Below, one piece after another: positions 1-8,609 of a DNA stretch of 64,000 bases; position 1 is the first letter of the stretch, and each line of letters opens with the position of its first letter. Both the position numbers and the translations under genes were made by a program. Source of the DNA: Fluviicola sp. Lineage in GTDB: Bacteria > Bacteroidota > Bacteroidia > Flavobacteriales_D > Crocinitomicaceae. The notes beneath the pieces were generated by a model, which saw only the letters and a program-made list of their open reading frames with translations, was not told the DNA's origin and did not search any database. The stretch covers positions 1-64,000 of the forward strand of contig JAIRJW010000049.1 of the NCBI GenBank assembly GCA_031260455.1. Direction: 5' to 3'.

Positions 1-2144
1 ATCCGAAAACCGCTTTTATTGGATTTCGTCGCCAGCAATCCCAGGGTTTTAGCCTTTTTGGAGCCGAAAAGTTTCGAACCGACTGTATTGGTTGTGTAAC
101 AGGTATGGTGTTTTTTATCCTGGCATCTTTTCGGATAAATGCTCGAGTTGTTTGTAAAATTGAGCAAACTCCGGTGATTCGAAGTGGAAACCGAATGATG
201 ACCGTCTGCATAATAATATTCCGTCGGGTTGATCCTTTGGCGAAAAGCATCATCAATCTGTTTCCACGGATGCCAGTAATTGTAACGGTCTTCCGTAAAC
301 AAACGATTGACGGAGTTTGGGAATTCCAGTCCGTATTTCCGGATATCTTCGAAGTTTTCCTCGAAAGTACTTCCAAGTGAAGTTGGACGGTAACCATTCA
401 CAAAAATCAGAACCCGCTTCGGAGGATCTTCCAGTTTTAGTTTTTTGGTCAGATCCACCCCCAGGTGATTGTAAACCTGATCCCGCAACCATTTTCCTTT
501 CGGCGAGTATATCTTCACCACGATGTAATGACTCTCAGCAAGCACCGGTTCATCCAGCTGAGCCACTTTCAGCGAATCGGACGTTGCAATCAGCCGAAGT
601 TTCAGAGGAATGTTGTCTTTTGAAACATTCATTTTGAAGTAAAGCACTTTCTTACGTTCATACAAAAAGTAATTCTGGTTGTGTTTGATGATCAGTTCCG
701 ACCCGATATTCTTTTCCTCCAGTTTGTTGGGATGCGTATTGTCAAATAGCAGATCAAGCACTTTTTTCTGCTCCAGACCCGAATAGGATCGGATGATTCC
801 GTCCTTTACCTCAAACCAGGAATACCCCAGATCCACCAAGCGAATCAAGCCAAAAGAAAAAAGAATGATTCCAAACCATTGAATCAGTCGCGACACGAAG
901 GAGACCAAACGCGGCTTTTTCATCCTTGCACGGATAAATGACCTCAATTTCCGGAAACCGTAAATAAACCCGACAAGTGAAATCAATACACTGAACAGAT
1001 GTAACGCGTTAAACGGTTTCCCTTTAACCCGAAATATGGTTTTGTAAAAAAGGTTGTCGATCTGTAAGTGATACGAATATGTATTCTTCTTCATCGGGCG
1101 CAAAACCGACGATAAAAAACTATTGTTTCTCAGAACAACCGTTCCGTCTTTATTTTGTTCGAAAAAGTAATAAGCCACCAACCCATTGTTTGTCACTACA
1201 TCTTCGTAATCATCTATTATAGAATAAATCACCGGTCTGGTATTTGCCCGCAACCATTCCTCTTCCGTCAGTTGCAATTCTCCTCCAGGTTCTTTTTCCA
1301 CGGATTCCTGGCTTAAAAAGCCTTTGAGGTACTCTTCTGCAATGATTTCCGCTAACGAAGACTGATCTTCCTGTGCAACAACAAAACCCAATGATTTATT
1401 TTTAACCATATACCCTTGCCATTTCGTACTCACAAATTCCGGAATCACAAAAAACAGCAATGTATTTGACACTTTTTCTTTTTCGAACTGTTTATACGTA
1501 TCGCGTACATGCCGCATCTGGTCCGTATACTTTAAGCGGTCAGATCCGGGATTCTCAAAAGCCTGGTTTCCGTCAAATGCATCATTCTCAAAAGGTGCTT
1601 CTATGGTTACATCAAACCGCATATTAGCAGCTTTGAACAGCTTACCCAATGTTCGTTCCAGGCTGTCGCGGTTCAATATTGTTTTACAGAGAGGAACAAT
1701 ACGGATACGTTGCTCCACAGCTGGCAAAACAGAAACAGACAAGACCGAAACAATTTTCCCGTTGTATTTTGCCTGCACTTCGTAATCCGCATTCATTGCT
1801 GGCAGAAATACCTGGCATCTGGATCTGCTGATTTTCAAGGCTCTCAGCCCCTGATCGGCAACAAAAAAATTAACGGAATCAATATGTCGGATCTTCGCAA
1901 GGTTGATTTTCAAATCCACCAGATCCGACTGAGATTTTCCTGTAGATTTGAAAACCTGCACTTCGTAAGCTCCGTTCTTTTGCTCAAGTACCCGTTCGAA
2001 AAAGCCGTAATGCTGTTTCGGGTTTTTAACGAAACGCGCCATTTCTATCGGAACATGAATCACCGAATCTTTCTCACCCTGTGAAAAACTCCACAGACCC
2101 TGCATCAGGTAAACAATGAGAAAAAGCGATGTTCTGAAAATCAT
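1..2144 (-). CDS. Large exported protein with internal membrane segments, alpha/beta-hydrolase-like tail; C-terminus off the left edge
   Basis: An unbroken reverse frame of at least 714 codons runs from an ATG at 2144 through position 1 with no stop, so the C-terminus is missing from the window. The first 20 residues form a signal peptide (hydrophobic core, then WSFSQG). The middle has a GT-rich region without a recognisable domain. Two hydrophobic segments lie near residues 378-400 and 412-440, separated by a basic linker. Around residue 575 the segment VLIFVNGYRPT resembles the first core strand and oxyanion loop of alpha/beta hydrolases. This suggests an envelope lipase- or esterase-like domain facing away from the cytoplasm; the substrate is unknown. 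The start lies 6 nt after the stop of the ACMSD-like gene, so the two are probably co-transcribed. The frame is certain; the function is tentative. Confidence 0.75.
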   Translation of the reverse strand, partial: MIFRTSLFLIVYLMQGLWSFSQGEKDSVIHVPIEMARFVKNPKQHYGFFERVLEQKNGAYEVQVFKSTGKSQSDLVDLKINLAKIRHIDSVNFFVADQGLRALKISRSRCQVFLPAMNADYEVQAKYNGKIVSVLSVSVLPAVEQRIRIVPLCKTILNRDSLERTLGKLFKAANMRFDVTIEAPFENDAFDGNQAFENPGSDRLKYTDQMRHVRDTYKQFEKEKVSNTLLFFVIPEFVSTKWQGYMVKNKSLGFVVAQEDQSSLAEIIAEEYLKGFLSQESVEKEPGGELQLTEEEWLRANTRPVIYSIIDDYEDVVTNNGLVAYYFFEQNKDGTVVLRNNSFLSSVLRPMKKNTYSYHLQIDNLFYKTIFRVKGKPFNALHLFSVLISLVGFIYGFRKLRSFIRARMKKPRLVSFVSRLIQWFGIILFSFGLIRLVDLGYSWFEVKDGIIRSYSGLEQKKVLDLLFDNTHPNKLEEKNIGSELIIKHNQNYFLYERKKVLYFKMNVSKDNIPLKLRLIATSDSLKVAQLDEPVLAESHYIVVKIYSPKGKWLRDQVYNHLGVDLTKKLKLEDPPKRVLIFVNGYRPTSLGSTFEENFEDIRKYGLEFPNSVNRLFTEDRYNYWHPWKQIDDAFRQRINPTEYYYADGHHSVSTSNHRSLLNFTNNSSIYPKRCQDKKHHTCYTTNTVGSKLFGSKKAKTLGLLATKSNKSGFR

Positions 2145-2150
2145 ATCATT

Positions 2151-3191
2151 CTATATTGAAGTCTTTCCCAGCCACCGCAGAACATTGTCATGCCAGATCG
2201 CATCGGATTCCTTCTGTTCCAGGATTCCAACCTGAACAGCAAAATCGATCACCCTTCCAGGATAGGAATTCGCAACACCTTCCATTTCTCCCAAAGGATA
2301 CGGATCATCCAATCCGGAAATAATCTGAGAGGCCCCCACACGGATTTTCAACAACTGAAGCGTATATGAGTCATGAACCAAGGTATCAAAAAACAGGTGT
2401 GGATGCCCCAGACTCGCTCTTGGGTCTCTTGTTTCGGTAAACAAATCCGGTCGGCCATCAAAACCCTGAAGTCTTCTTCCGTAGTTTGCCTGTCCCAGCA
2501 TACAGCCATGCGCAAAACAAGTGCGGATATCCGGATATTTGTTCACTATATCTTTCAGCGCATACATGTGCAGCGTATCAGCCGTTTGCGCCATCATCCA
2601 GACCAAATGAAAACGCCAGTAAATGTCTTTCAGTGCAACCATTTTTTCTCCGTCATACGGATGAATTTCGATTGCCAGATTATACTCATTAGCCAATTCA
2701 AACAGAGGCAAAGTGGAATCATCTACCACCGAAAGCCACTCATTGTTTTGATTCAGAAAATGTGTCGGCAAACAAAGCACATTCATTTTCAAATCTTCCA
2801 CACAACGCCGGATTTCATCCAGGGCATCGTTCAAATGAAGCGGCTGTACCACGAAACCACTGGTAAACTTATCGGGCCTTCTTTCCTGTACGCTTGCATT
2901 AAAATCGTTTTGCCAGCGAACAGCATCGTAACTATCCTGCCTCGACCAGCCGTTGCAATATACCTGCGACAGGTTCAGCATTACACCATGATCGATACCA
3001 TGCCGTTCCATCCACTCGATTTTCTCATCAAAAAAGAAACTCGGATCTGTAATCGGCCTGGACCAGTCATCTTGTCTCATAAACTTTTTATCATCGTCAA
3101 TCCAGAACAGCTTTTTTTCACGCATGAATTTGGGAATTTCCGATGGTTCCGGCAAAATGTGACCATGACCATTAATCTTTAGTTTCTTCAT
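2151..3191 (-). CDS. ACMSD-like amidohydrolase (aminocarboxymuconate-semialdehyde decarboxylase family)
   Basis: A 346-residue protein of the metal-dependent amidohydrolase superfamily. The N-terminus carries the HxH metal motif (NGHGHILPEP, residues 7-9), and later CFAHG and the GLDDPYPLGEME segment match the C-terminal metal/active-site region of ACMSD (GxDxPxPLGE). ACMSD decarboxylates 2-amino-3-carboxymuconate semialdehyde in kynurenine/tryptophan degradation and so diverts it from NAD synthesis. The long lead upstream of MKKLKINGHGH is not family-like, so I chose the ATG at 3191 rather than 3260; a TAATTTTG -7 box at 3212-3219 supports this. No other kynurenine-pathway gene is in the window, so the exact substrate is inferred from family only. 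The hypothetical envelope gene follows 6 nt downstream. Confidence 0.85.
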   Translation of the reverse strand: MKKLKINGHGHILPEPSEIPKFMREKKLFWIDDDKKFMRQDDWSRPITDPSFFFDEKIEWMERHGIDHGVMLNLSQVYCNGWSRQDSYDAVRWQNDFNASVQERRPDKFTSGFVVQPLHLNDALDEIRRCVEDLKMNVLCLPTHFLNQNNEWLSVVDDSTLPLFELANEYNLAIEIHPYDGEKMVALKDIYWRFHLVWMMAQTADTLHMYALKDIVNKYPDIRTCFAHGCMLGQANYGRRLQGFDGRPDLFTETRDPRASLGHPHLFFDTLVHDSYTLQLLKIRVGASQIISGLDDPYPLGEMEGVANSYPGRVIDFAVQVGILEQKESDAIWHDNVLRWLGKTSI

Positions 3192-3211
3192 TTTTGGGCA
3201 AATCTTTGAAT

Positions 3212-3219
3212 CAAAATTA
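3212..3219 (-). promoter_or_regulatory. Putative -7 box for the ACMSD-like gene
   Basis: Reverse-strand TAATTTTG matches the Bacteroidota -7 consensus TAnnTTTG and lies 20 nt before the chosen start. No good -33 TTTG is visible. A short GC-rich inverted repeat (AAAGCC ... GGCTTT followed by Ts, about 3225-3250) lies just upstream. Confidence 0.35.
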
Positions 3220-3392
3220 AGAAAAAGCCGGTTTATCAGGCTGGCTTTCTTAGACAGCAATCTATATTACTTGTTCAGAGCGTATTATGTCTTTATCTCG
3301 TTTGGAAACCGATAATTTCGCTATCACCAAAAAATTAATTAATAAGCTTTTAAAGTTCGATTTTTAACACTTACTCATTAACAATGTTAATT

Positions 3393-3743
3393 CTATTCAA
3401 ACATATCACCCAGCATATTTTCACCTGCCTGGCCGATTACCGGGATATATCTTTTTTGTCCCTGGATAGCAGATAACAGCAGCAGCAGCCAGATAATAAA
3501 GAGCAGGATGGTGATGATATTGATCACAATAATCCCGATAAAGGGAATGAAGAACAGAATCGTATCTACGATGCTTACAGCTGCCCCCAGCAACATCAGA
3601 ATCAGCATCTGTCGCAGATGAAATGCTGCAAACTTGCGTTCTTCTCCTTCTGTTGATGAAATCTGTATCAGCGTAATAATCCAGCCAATCAGGGTACAAT
3701 AACAAAGGATTCCATATGTTTTAAGGTAGGAATTTGAATTCAT
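3393..3743 (-). CDS. Small multi-pass membrane protein (DUF4870-like)
   Basis: About 116 residues if translated from MNSNSYLKTYG, the ATG at 3743. Three hydrophobic stretches are visible: near residues 10-28 (ILCYCTLIGWIITLI), 45-75 (LILMLLGAAVSIVDTILFF, then IPFIGIIVINII) and on to about 95 (LLFIIWLLLLLSAIQG). The layout, with a polar loop containing KFAAFHLRQ after the first helix and a GQ-rich cytoplasmic tail, fits the DUF4870/Tic20-like family of small helical membrane proteins of unknown function. It stands alone between ftsY and the ACMSD-like gene. Function is not known. Confidence 0.7.
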   Translation of the reverse strand: MNSNSYLKTYGILCYCTLIGWIITLIQISSTEGEERKFAAFHLRQMLILMLLGAAVSIVDTILFFIPFIGIIVINIITILLFIIWLLLLLSAIQGQKRYIPVIGQAGENMLGDMFE

Positions 3744-3833
3744 AAAGATATTATGTAACACCAAAATATACGGCTAAATTATATTTTCAGTTTACAAATT
3801 AGTGAATAGTAAATTTAAATGATTGAATTTCCG

Positions 3834-4790
3834 TTATTCTCCAAAAATAGACGAAACGAACTCTTCTTTCCGGAAGACCTGTAAATCTTCAATTCCTTCT
3901 CCGACACCGATAAATCGTACAGGAATACTCATCTGATCTGAAATACCGATTACAACTCCTCCTTTTGCAGTGCCATCCAGCTTGGTAATAATCAACCCCG
4001 TGAGGGAAGTTGCCAAAGCAAATTGTTTCGCTTGTTCAAAGGCATTTTGTCCGGTAGAGCCATCCAGTACCAATAGGATTTCATGCGGCGCATCCGGAAC
4101 TACTTTTTCCATCACGCGTTTGATTTTGGATAATTCGTTCATCAGGTTTATCTTGTTGTGAAGGCGGCCTGCCGTATCGATAATTACGACGTCCGCTCCC
4201 TGCGCTTTGGCTGAACTCAGCGCATCAAAAGCCACGGAAGCAGGATCTGCCCCCATTCCCTGCTGTACGATCGGGACACCCACTCTTTCGGACCAGATAA
4301 TCAATTGATCTACAGCCGCAGCCCGAAAAGTATCCGCAGCTCCGAGAACGACTTTCTTTCCTGCTTTTTTGAATTGATTTGCCAGTTTTCCAATGGAAGT
4401 GGTTTTCCCTACTCCGTTCACTCCGACAATCATAATCACGTGCGGATCTCCTTTGTGATCCGGGATGTTGTATTCTTTCGGACCATCGGCATCGTTTTCA
4501 GACAGCAACCCGGCAATTTCTTCTTTCAATACGCGGTTCAGCTCATCCGTCCCAACATATTTATCTTTTGCAACGCGCTCATTGATACGGTCAATAATTT
4601 TTAGTGTGGTATTCACACCGACGTCCGAACTGATCAGAATCTCTTCCAATTCATCTAAAACTTCATCATCCACACGGGATTTACCTACCAGGGAACGAGT
4701 CAGTTTTCCGAAAAAACTTTCTTTTGTTTTTTCAAGTCCTTTGTCTAGTGTTTCTTTATTCTCCTTGGAGAACCAACCAAATAATGCCAT
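3834..4790 (-). CDS. ftsY: Signal recognition particle receptor FtsY
   Basis: A 318-residue SRP-family GTPase that docks SRP-bound ribosomes at the inner membrane. The N-terminal helical bundle (residues about 1-90) begins MALFGWFSKEN, a short amphipathic start without the long acidic A-domain of enterobacterial FtsY. The NG domain has all GTPase motifs: P-loop GVNGVGKTT, DTFRAAA, DTAGR, and TKLDGTAKGG. I chose the ATG at 4790 over 4799 because MALFGWF is the family N-terminus. It is the last gene of the rpmB-rpmG-DUF4295-ftsY operon, an order common in Bacteroidota, which ties membrane-targeting capacity to ribosomal protein supply. Confidence 0.97.
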   Translation of the reverse strand: MALFGWFSKENKETLDKGLEKTKESFFGKLTRSLVGKSRVDDEVLDELEEILISSDVGVNTTLKIIDRINERVAKDKYVGTDELNRVLKEEIAGLLSENDADGPKEYNIPDHKGDPHVIMIVGVNGVGKTTSIGKLANQFKKAGKKVVLGAADTFRAAAVDQLIIWSERVGVPIVQQGMGADPASVAFDALSSAKAQGADVVIIDTAGRLHNKINLMNELSKIKRVMEKVVPDAPHEILLVLDGSTGQNAFEQAKQFALATSLTGLIITKLDGTAKGGVVIGISDQMSIPVRFIGVGEGIEDLQVFRKEEFVSSIFGE

Positions 4791-4864
4791 ATGTTTCAAA
4801 AATACAAAAACCCCGAAATAATTCGAGGTTCAAAAACAATATCGAGTTTACAACTTTTAAAGAA

Positions 4865-5020
4865 TCAGGCTTTGGTAAACCAGTCTTTTACTTTATCGTT
4901 ATGTACGATTTCTTCTTTGAATGAAAAAGAACCAGATTTCCCGGATTTAACCATCTTGATTACTTTTGTGTGTTCTTTTCCTCCACCTTTCTGAAGGGAT
5001 GCTACTACTTTCTTAGCCAT
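4865..5020 (-). CDS. DUF4295 small basic protein (possible Bacteroidota ribosomal protein)
   Basis: A 51-residue lysine-rich protein beginning MAKKVVASLQKGGGKEHTK and ending VKDWFTKA. It is too short for routine gene calling but is conserved in sequence and position between L33 and FtsY in Bacteroidota (DUF4295). Its size, basicity and operon place it with ribosomal proteins. From memory, a Bacteroidota-specific large-subunit protein called bL38 has been described in a flavobacterial ribosome and this may be it; I cannot confirm that here. Genes on both sides are on the same strand with 70-80 nt gaps. Confidence 0.9.
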   Translation of the reverse strand: MAKKVVASLQKGGGKEHTKVIKMVKSGKSGSFSFKEEIVHNDKVKDWFTKA

Positions 5021-5093
5021 GACTTAATTTTTTATGCTTGTTTTCGATCTGAATGAATCCGCAAGCGAATTCAAATCAAAAGCTGCGTTTTTC

Positions 5094-5282
5094 CTATTTA
5101 ATTTCTTTATGAAGAGTATAACGTTTCAAGATCGGATTAAATTTCTTAATCTCCAAACGATCCGGTGTGTTCTTACGGTTCTTCATTGTGATGTAACGGG
5201 AAGTTCCCGCCATCCCAGACTCCTTGTGCTCTGTGCACTCCAAAATAACCTGGATTCTATTTCCTTTTGCCTTCTTAGCCAT
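5094..5282 (-). CDS. rpmG: 50S ribosomal protein L33
   Basis: A 62-residue bL33 with the family core: [20 protein letters not shown], then [25 protein letters not shown] and the C-terminal [12 protein letters not shown] zinc-binding CxxC pair is absent: the single cysteine in LECTEH is not partnered, so this is a zinc-independent (C-minus) form. It sits between rpmB and the DUF4295 gene in one operon. Confidence 0.97.
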   Translation of the reverse strand: MAKKAKGNRIQVILECTEHKESGMAGTSRYITMKNRKNTPDRLEIKKFNPILKRYTLHKEIK

Positions 5283-5330
5283 TTTCTTTAATTCTTTAAG
5301 ATTGAATCACTTTCGTGACCGAATCAGGAT

Positions 5331-5567
5331 TTACTTTAAATACCCTTTTTCACGTGCTTCTTTCAAACACGCAGAGATACCTTTCTTATTAATTGTTCTC
5401 AAAGCGGACGCAGAAATTTTCAATGTAACATACATATCATCTTCCGGTACGTAGAACTTTTTCGTTAACAAGTTCGGGTAAAACTTGCGTTTAGTTTTGC
5501 GGTTTGAGTGAGAAACATTATTCCCTACCATTACCGACTTTCCTGTTATTTGACAAACTCGTGACAT
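5331..5567 (-). CDS. rpmB: 50S ribosomal protein L28
   Basis: A 78-residue bL28. Recognisable features are [29 protein letters not shown] at the N-terminus (the VGNNVSHS core) and a C-terminal [22 protein letters not shown]. It is the first gene of the rpmB-rpmG-DUF4295-ftsY operon. A promoter-like -33/-7 pair lies 38-70 nt upstream. Confidence 0.97.
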   Translation of the reverse strand: MSRVCQITGKSVMVGNNVSHSNRKTKRKFYPNLLTKKFYVPEDDMYVTLKISASALRTINKKGISACLKEAREKGYLK

Positions 5568-5604
5568 TGTATTTTAATTTTTCCTTTATTCTAAAAAGCG
5601 GGTG

Positions 5605-5636
5605 CAAAGAAAAGCAAATTCCAGCAATTACACAAC
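5605..5636 (-). promoter_or_regulatory. Putative promoter of the rpmB operon
   Basis: Reverse-strand GTTG (5633-5636), 20 nt spacer, TTTCTTTG (5605-5612). This is one mismatch in each box from the Bacteroidota consensus TTTG / TAnnTTTG, at the expected spacing, upstream of rpmB. Confidence 0.4.
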
Positions 5637-5637
5637 A

Positions 5638-6894
5638 TTAATCGCTCTTTTTTTCGATATTTATTCCTAAAATTTCGCAACGAAGTAAATTCAAAGCTGT
5701 CAGCACAGTCATTTGTACGGTTCTTTGCCGGTCTGAGCCAAACAAAAACTTGCGCGAAATTTTTCGTTCCGGTCCGTCAATTGCAATCCAAACAGTTCCA
5801 ACCGGTTTATCCTCACTTCCACCAGTTGGCCCCGCGATCCCCGAAACGGAAATTGACCAGTCCACCCCCAGTTGCTGTTTCCCCCCGGATGCCATCTCCA
5901 ATACTGTTTCTTCCGAAACCGCCCCGAATGTTTCCAGCGTTTGGGCATTCACATTTGCCAGTTTCATTTTCAATTCATTACTATACGTAACCAAACCGCC
6001 CAGTACGTATGCGGAAGATCCTGAAATACCCGTCAAACTGGCCATGACCGAACCTCCGGTACAACTTTCAACCGTTCCAACGGTTTCTTTTCGCTGGTCC
6101 AGCAACCTTCCGACCACTTCTGTCAGAGTCTCTTCTTCCTCTCCATATAAATAAGCCGGGATCATTTCTATCAGTTGAGCACCGAAATAATCCACGCGTT
6201 CCTGCTTACCGGAATTCGAGCTGATGCGCAACTTGACTACTCCCGGAGAAGGCAAATAAGCCAAATCCAGGCCTTCAGCTCTCAATTGGTTTTCCCAGTC
6301 AGCTATTCTTTCTGCCAAAAACGACTCCCCGATTCCCTGCGTCAGATAGGTTCTCCGGATCAACTTTTTCACTGGAAATCTTACCAGCAAACGCGGAAGC
6401 ACATACGCTTCCATCAGAAATTTCATTTCATACGGAACACCTGGCATCGATACGAAAATAGTTCCCTCTTTCTCAAACCACATTCCCGGGGCCGTTCCCA
6501 GATCATTGAAAAGTATTTCGCACGCTTCGGGAACCATTGCCTGAAGTTTATTCACATCCAGCATCGGACGGTTTTTCTTAATAAAGAATGATTCCACATG
6601 ATGAAGCACCGATTCATCCAGCACCAAACGCGTCCCGAAATAAGAACACAAAACCTGTTTAGTGATATCGTCTTTCGTTGGTCCGAGTCCGCCCGTTATC
6701 AACACCACCCGGCTTCTCTGCTGCGCTTCGCAAAGTGCGGCCATGATTGCATCCCAGGAATCTGATATTGTTGCAACGTATGAAACCTTGATTCCGTTAT
6801 CCGCCAGCTGAGCCCCCATCCACGAAGCATTGGTATTGATTGTCTGTCCGATTAAGAGTTCATCTCCGATGGATATAATTTCAACGTCAATCAT
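5638..6894 (-). CDS. cinA: CinA family protein (MoCF-like domain plus NMN amidohydrolase domain)
   Basis: A 418-residue two-domain CinA. The N-terminal COG1058/MoCF-like domain (residues about 1-170) has GDELLIGQTINTNASW and TGGLGPTKDD. The C-terminal PncC domain (about 255-415) has GTVESCTGGSVMASLTGI and GVDWSISVSGIAGPTGG, the nicotinamide-mononucleotide amidohydrolase signature used to recycle NAD by-products. The N-terminal domain of the family hydrolyses ADP-ribose. I chose MIDVEIISIGDE at 6894 as the start; MSMFKNGT upstream is not family-like. It is divergent from the DUF4197 lipoprotein gene across a gap of only about 60 nt. Confidence 0.95.
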   Translation of the reverse strand: MIDVEIISIGDELLIGQTINTNASWMGAQLADNGIKVSYVATISDSWDAIMAALCEAQQRSRVVLITGGLGPTKDDITKQVLCSYFGTRLVLDESVLHHVESFFIKKNRPMLDVNKLQAMVPEACEILFNDLGTAPGMWFEKEGTIFVSMPGVPYEMKFLMEAYVLPRLLVRFPVKKLIRRTYLTQGIGESFLAERIADWENQLRAEGLDLAYLPSPGVVKLRISSNSGKQERVDYFGAQLIEMIPAYLYGEEEETLTEVVGRLLDQRKETVGTVESCTGGSVMASLTGISGSSAYVLGGLVTYSNELKMKLANVNAQTLETFGAVSEETVLEMASGGKQQLGVDWSISVSGIAGPTGGSEDKPVGTVWIAIDGPERKISRKFLFGSDRQRTVQMTVLTALNLLRCEILGINIEKKSD

Positions 6895-6953
6895 GGTACC
6901 GTTTTTGAACATCGACAAAATTATTCTTAAGTTTGAACATAAAAAATAATCTT

Positions 6954-7688
6954 ATGAGAAAATTCATTGCAATCCTGGCGTTGGGTTGTATTTTGACCGG
7001 GTTATCTGCCTGTGATACCTTAAAGGAAGCGGCAAGTACTTTAAATACCGGAGTAAGTACCACGCCTTCTTTAACCAATTCGGAAGTTATTTCCGGTTTG
7101 AAAGAAGCATTGACTGTAGGCATCCAGAATTCTGTGAATTTAACTTCCGTAACAGACGGTTTTTTGAAAAATGCTGAGATTCGCTTGCCATTCCCGGAAG
7201 ATGCGCTCAAAGTAAAAGAAAAGGCAATTGACTGGGGATTGGGTTCTCAGGTCGAAAAATTTGAAACCACCCTGAATCATGCCGCAGAAGAAGCAACCAA
7301 AGAAGCCTTTCCAATTTTCAGGGATGCTATTTTGAATATGAGTATTTCCGACGGTTTCGCAATTCTGAATGGCGGAGACGGAGCTGCTACCAAATTCCTG
7401 AAAGATAACACAACTGCAAAACTGGTTGAAGCTTTCTCACCAAAAGTGAAAGACGCGATCTCCAAAGTAAAACTGACTGAATACTGGAATCCGATCATCA
7501 CCAAATACAATAGTGCAATGAGCTTGACTGGCGGACAAAAGATCAACCCGGATCTGGATAAATATGTTACCGAAAAAGCCATTTCAGGTTTGTTTCTGAT
7601 GGTTGAGAAGGAAGAAAACAAAATCCGGAAAGATCCTGCCGCACGTGTCAGTGAATTACTTTCAAAAGTGTTTGGGAGCATTAAATAA
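6954..7688 (+). CDS. DUF4197 lipoprotein
   Basis: A 244-residue lipoprotein. The start at 6954 gives a standard lipoprotein signal: MRKF, a hydrophobic core and the lipobox LSAC with Cys at residue about 19. The mature part has the DUF4197 pattern: a repeated 'ISGLKEALTVGIQNSV ... FPEDA' unit, a central DAILNMSISDGFAILNGGD segment, and the final GLFLMVEKEENKIRKDPAARVSELL signature. These proteins are helical and periplasmic or outer-membrane anchored, and of unknown role. A strong hairpin terminator follows directly. Confidence 0.9.
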   Translation: MRKFIAILALGCILTGLSACDTLKEAASTLNTGVSTTPSLTNSEVISGLKEALTVGIQNSVNLTSVTDGFLKNAEIRLPFPEDALKVKEKAIDWGLGSQVEKFETTLNHAAEEATKEAFPIFRDAILNMSISDGFAILNGGDGAATKFLKDNTTAKLVEAFSPKVKDAISKVKLTEYWNPIITKYNSAMSLTGGQKINPDLDKYVTEKAISGLFLMVEKEENKIRKDPAARVSELLSKVFGSIK

Positions 7689-7690
7689 TT

Positions 7691-7730
7691 GAAAGTGAGA
7701 AGAAAAAAACACTTCTCACTTTTAACTTTT
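7691..7730 (+). terminator. Rho-independent terminator after the DUF4197 gene
   Basis: AAAGTGAGAAG (7692-7702) and CTTCTCACTTT (7712-7722) form a perfect 11-bp stem with a 9-nt A-rich loop, followed by TAACTTTT. It separates the lipoprotein gene from the nucleoside phosphorylase gene that begins at 7741. Confidence 0.85.
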
Positions 7731-7740
7731 ACAATCAAAT

Positions 7741-8604
7741 ATGAAATATCCTGCATCGGAACTGGTATTGGATTCACACGGGAATGTTTATCACCTGGGC
7801 ATTTCACCGGAGCATCTCGCACAACACGTTTTACTGGTAGGAGATCAGAATCGCGTAGCTGCTGTCTCCGCATTTTTCGATGAAATTACTCATCAGTCGG
7901 AGCACCGCGAATTTGTGTGCCACACCGGATTTTATAAAGGAAAACACATCACAGCATTGTCAACCGGGATCGGTACGGACAATATAGACATTGTAGTGAA
8001 CGAGCTGGATGCGCTGGTAAATATCGATTTGAAAGAACGCACGAACAAAGTTCAGATCACATCTTTGAATCTCATTCGCATCGGGACCTGCGGTATTTTG
8101 CAGGCAGATATCGATGTGCACAGTTATTTATTATCCACCCATGCTGTCGGGATCGACAATGTGGCACACTTCTATCCTGTTTCTTTCACTGATTGCGAAA
8201 AATCACTGGCAAAAGCCCTGAACTCCTTTGTCGGTTTTCCGGAGGAAATCACCCCATACTGTTCCGAGTCTTCCGGGAAGTTGCTGAAACAGTTTTCAGG
8301 AGCACACACACACGAAGGGATCACTGTTACAAGTTCCGGATTTTACGCTCCCCAGGGAAGATCGCTGCGTTTGGGAACACGCACTTCCGAAGTAAACGAA
8401 AAACTGGAAGCATTCTCCTTTGAAGGACACCGCGTAATCAATTTCGAAATGGAAAGTTCTGCTTTATTCGCCCTTGGAAAGGCTTTGGGGCATCAGTGCA
8501 TCACCATTTGCCTTGGAATTGCAAACAGGCCAAGAATGGAATTCAGCAAAGGTTACGAAAAAGAAATGAATGACCTGATCCATTATGTCCTGAATCGCAT
8601 TTAA
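7741..8604 (+). CDS. Nucleoside phosphorylase (PNP/UDP phosphorylase family)
   Basis: A 287-residue cytoplasmic enzyme of the PNP_UDP_1 family, which splits nucleosides with phosphate to free base and ribose-1-phosphate. Visible features are the N-terminal LLVGDQNRV (phosphate loop, equivalent to GDPxR), STGIGTDN, the central LIRIGTCG, and the C-terminal NFEMESSALFALGKALGH with the acidic and Met residues that bind ribose. The family resembles uridine phosphorylase more than purine phosphorylase, but base specificity cannot be read from sequence. A second, unrelated-family purine phosphorylase lies at 32120. The gene is convergent with the next one, 5 nt apart. Confidence 0.88.
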   Translation: MKYPASELVLDSHGNVYHLGISPEHLAQHVLLVGDQNRVAAVSAFFDEITHQSEHREFVCHTGFYKGKHITALSTGIGTDNIDIVVNELDALVNIDLKERTNKVQITSLNLIRIGTCGILQADIDVHSYLLSTHAVGIDNVAHFYPVSFTDCEKSLAKALNSFVGFPEEITPYCSESSGKLLKQFSGAHTHEGITVTSSGFYAPQGRSLRLGTRTSEVNEKLEAFSFEGHRVINFEMESSALFALGKALGHQCITICLGIANRPRMEFSKGYEKEMNDLIHYVLNRI

Positions 8605-8609
8605 CCCTT

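Noticed and set aside
2373..3182. A 269-codon open frame antisense to the ACMSD-like gene
   Set aside because: Composition is that of a reverse shadow (His/Ile/Arg-rich, no motif), while the opposite strand encodes a clear amidohydrolase.
7277..7873. A 198-codon reverse open frame over the DUF4197 gene
   Set aside because: Antisense to a lipoprotein gene with intact signal and family motifs; it also spans the terminator.
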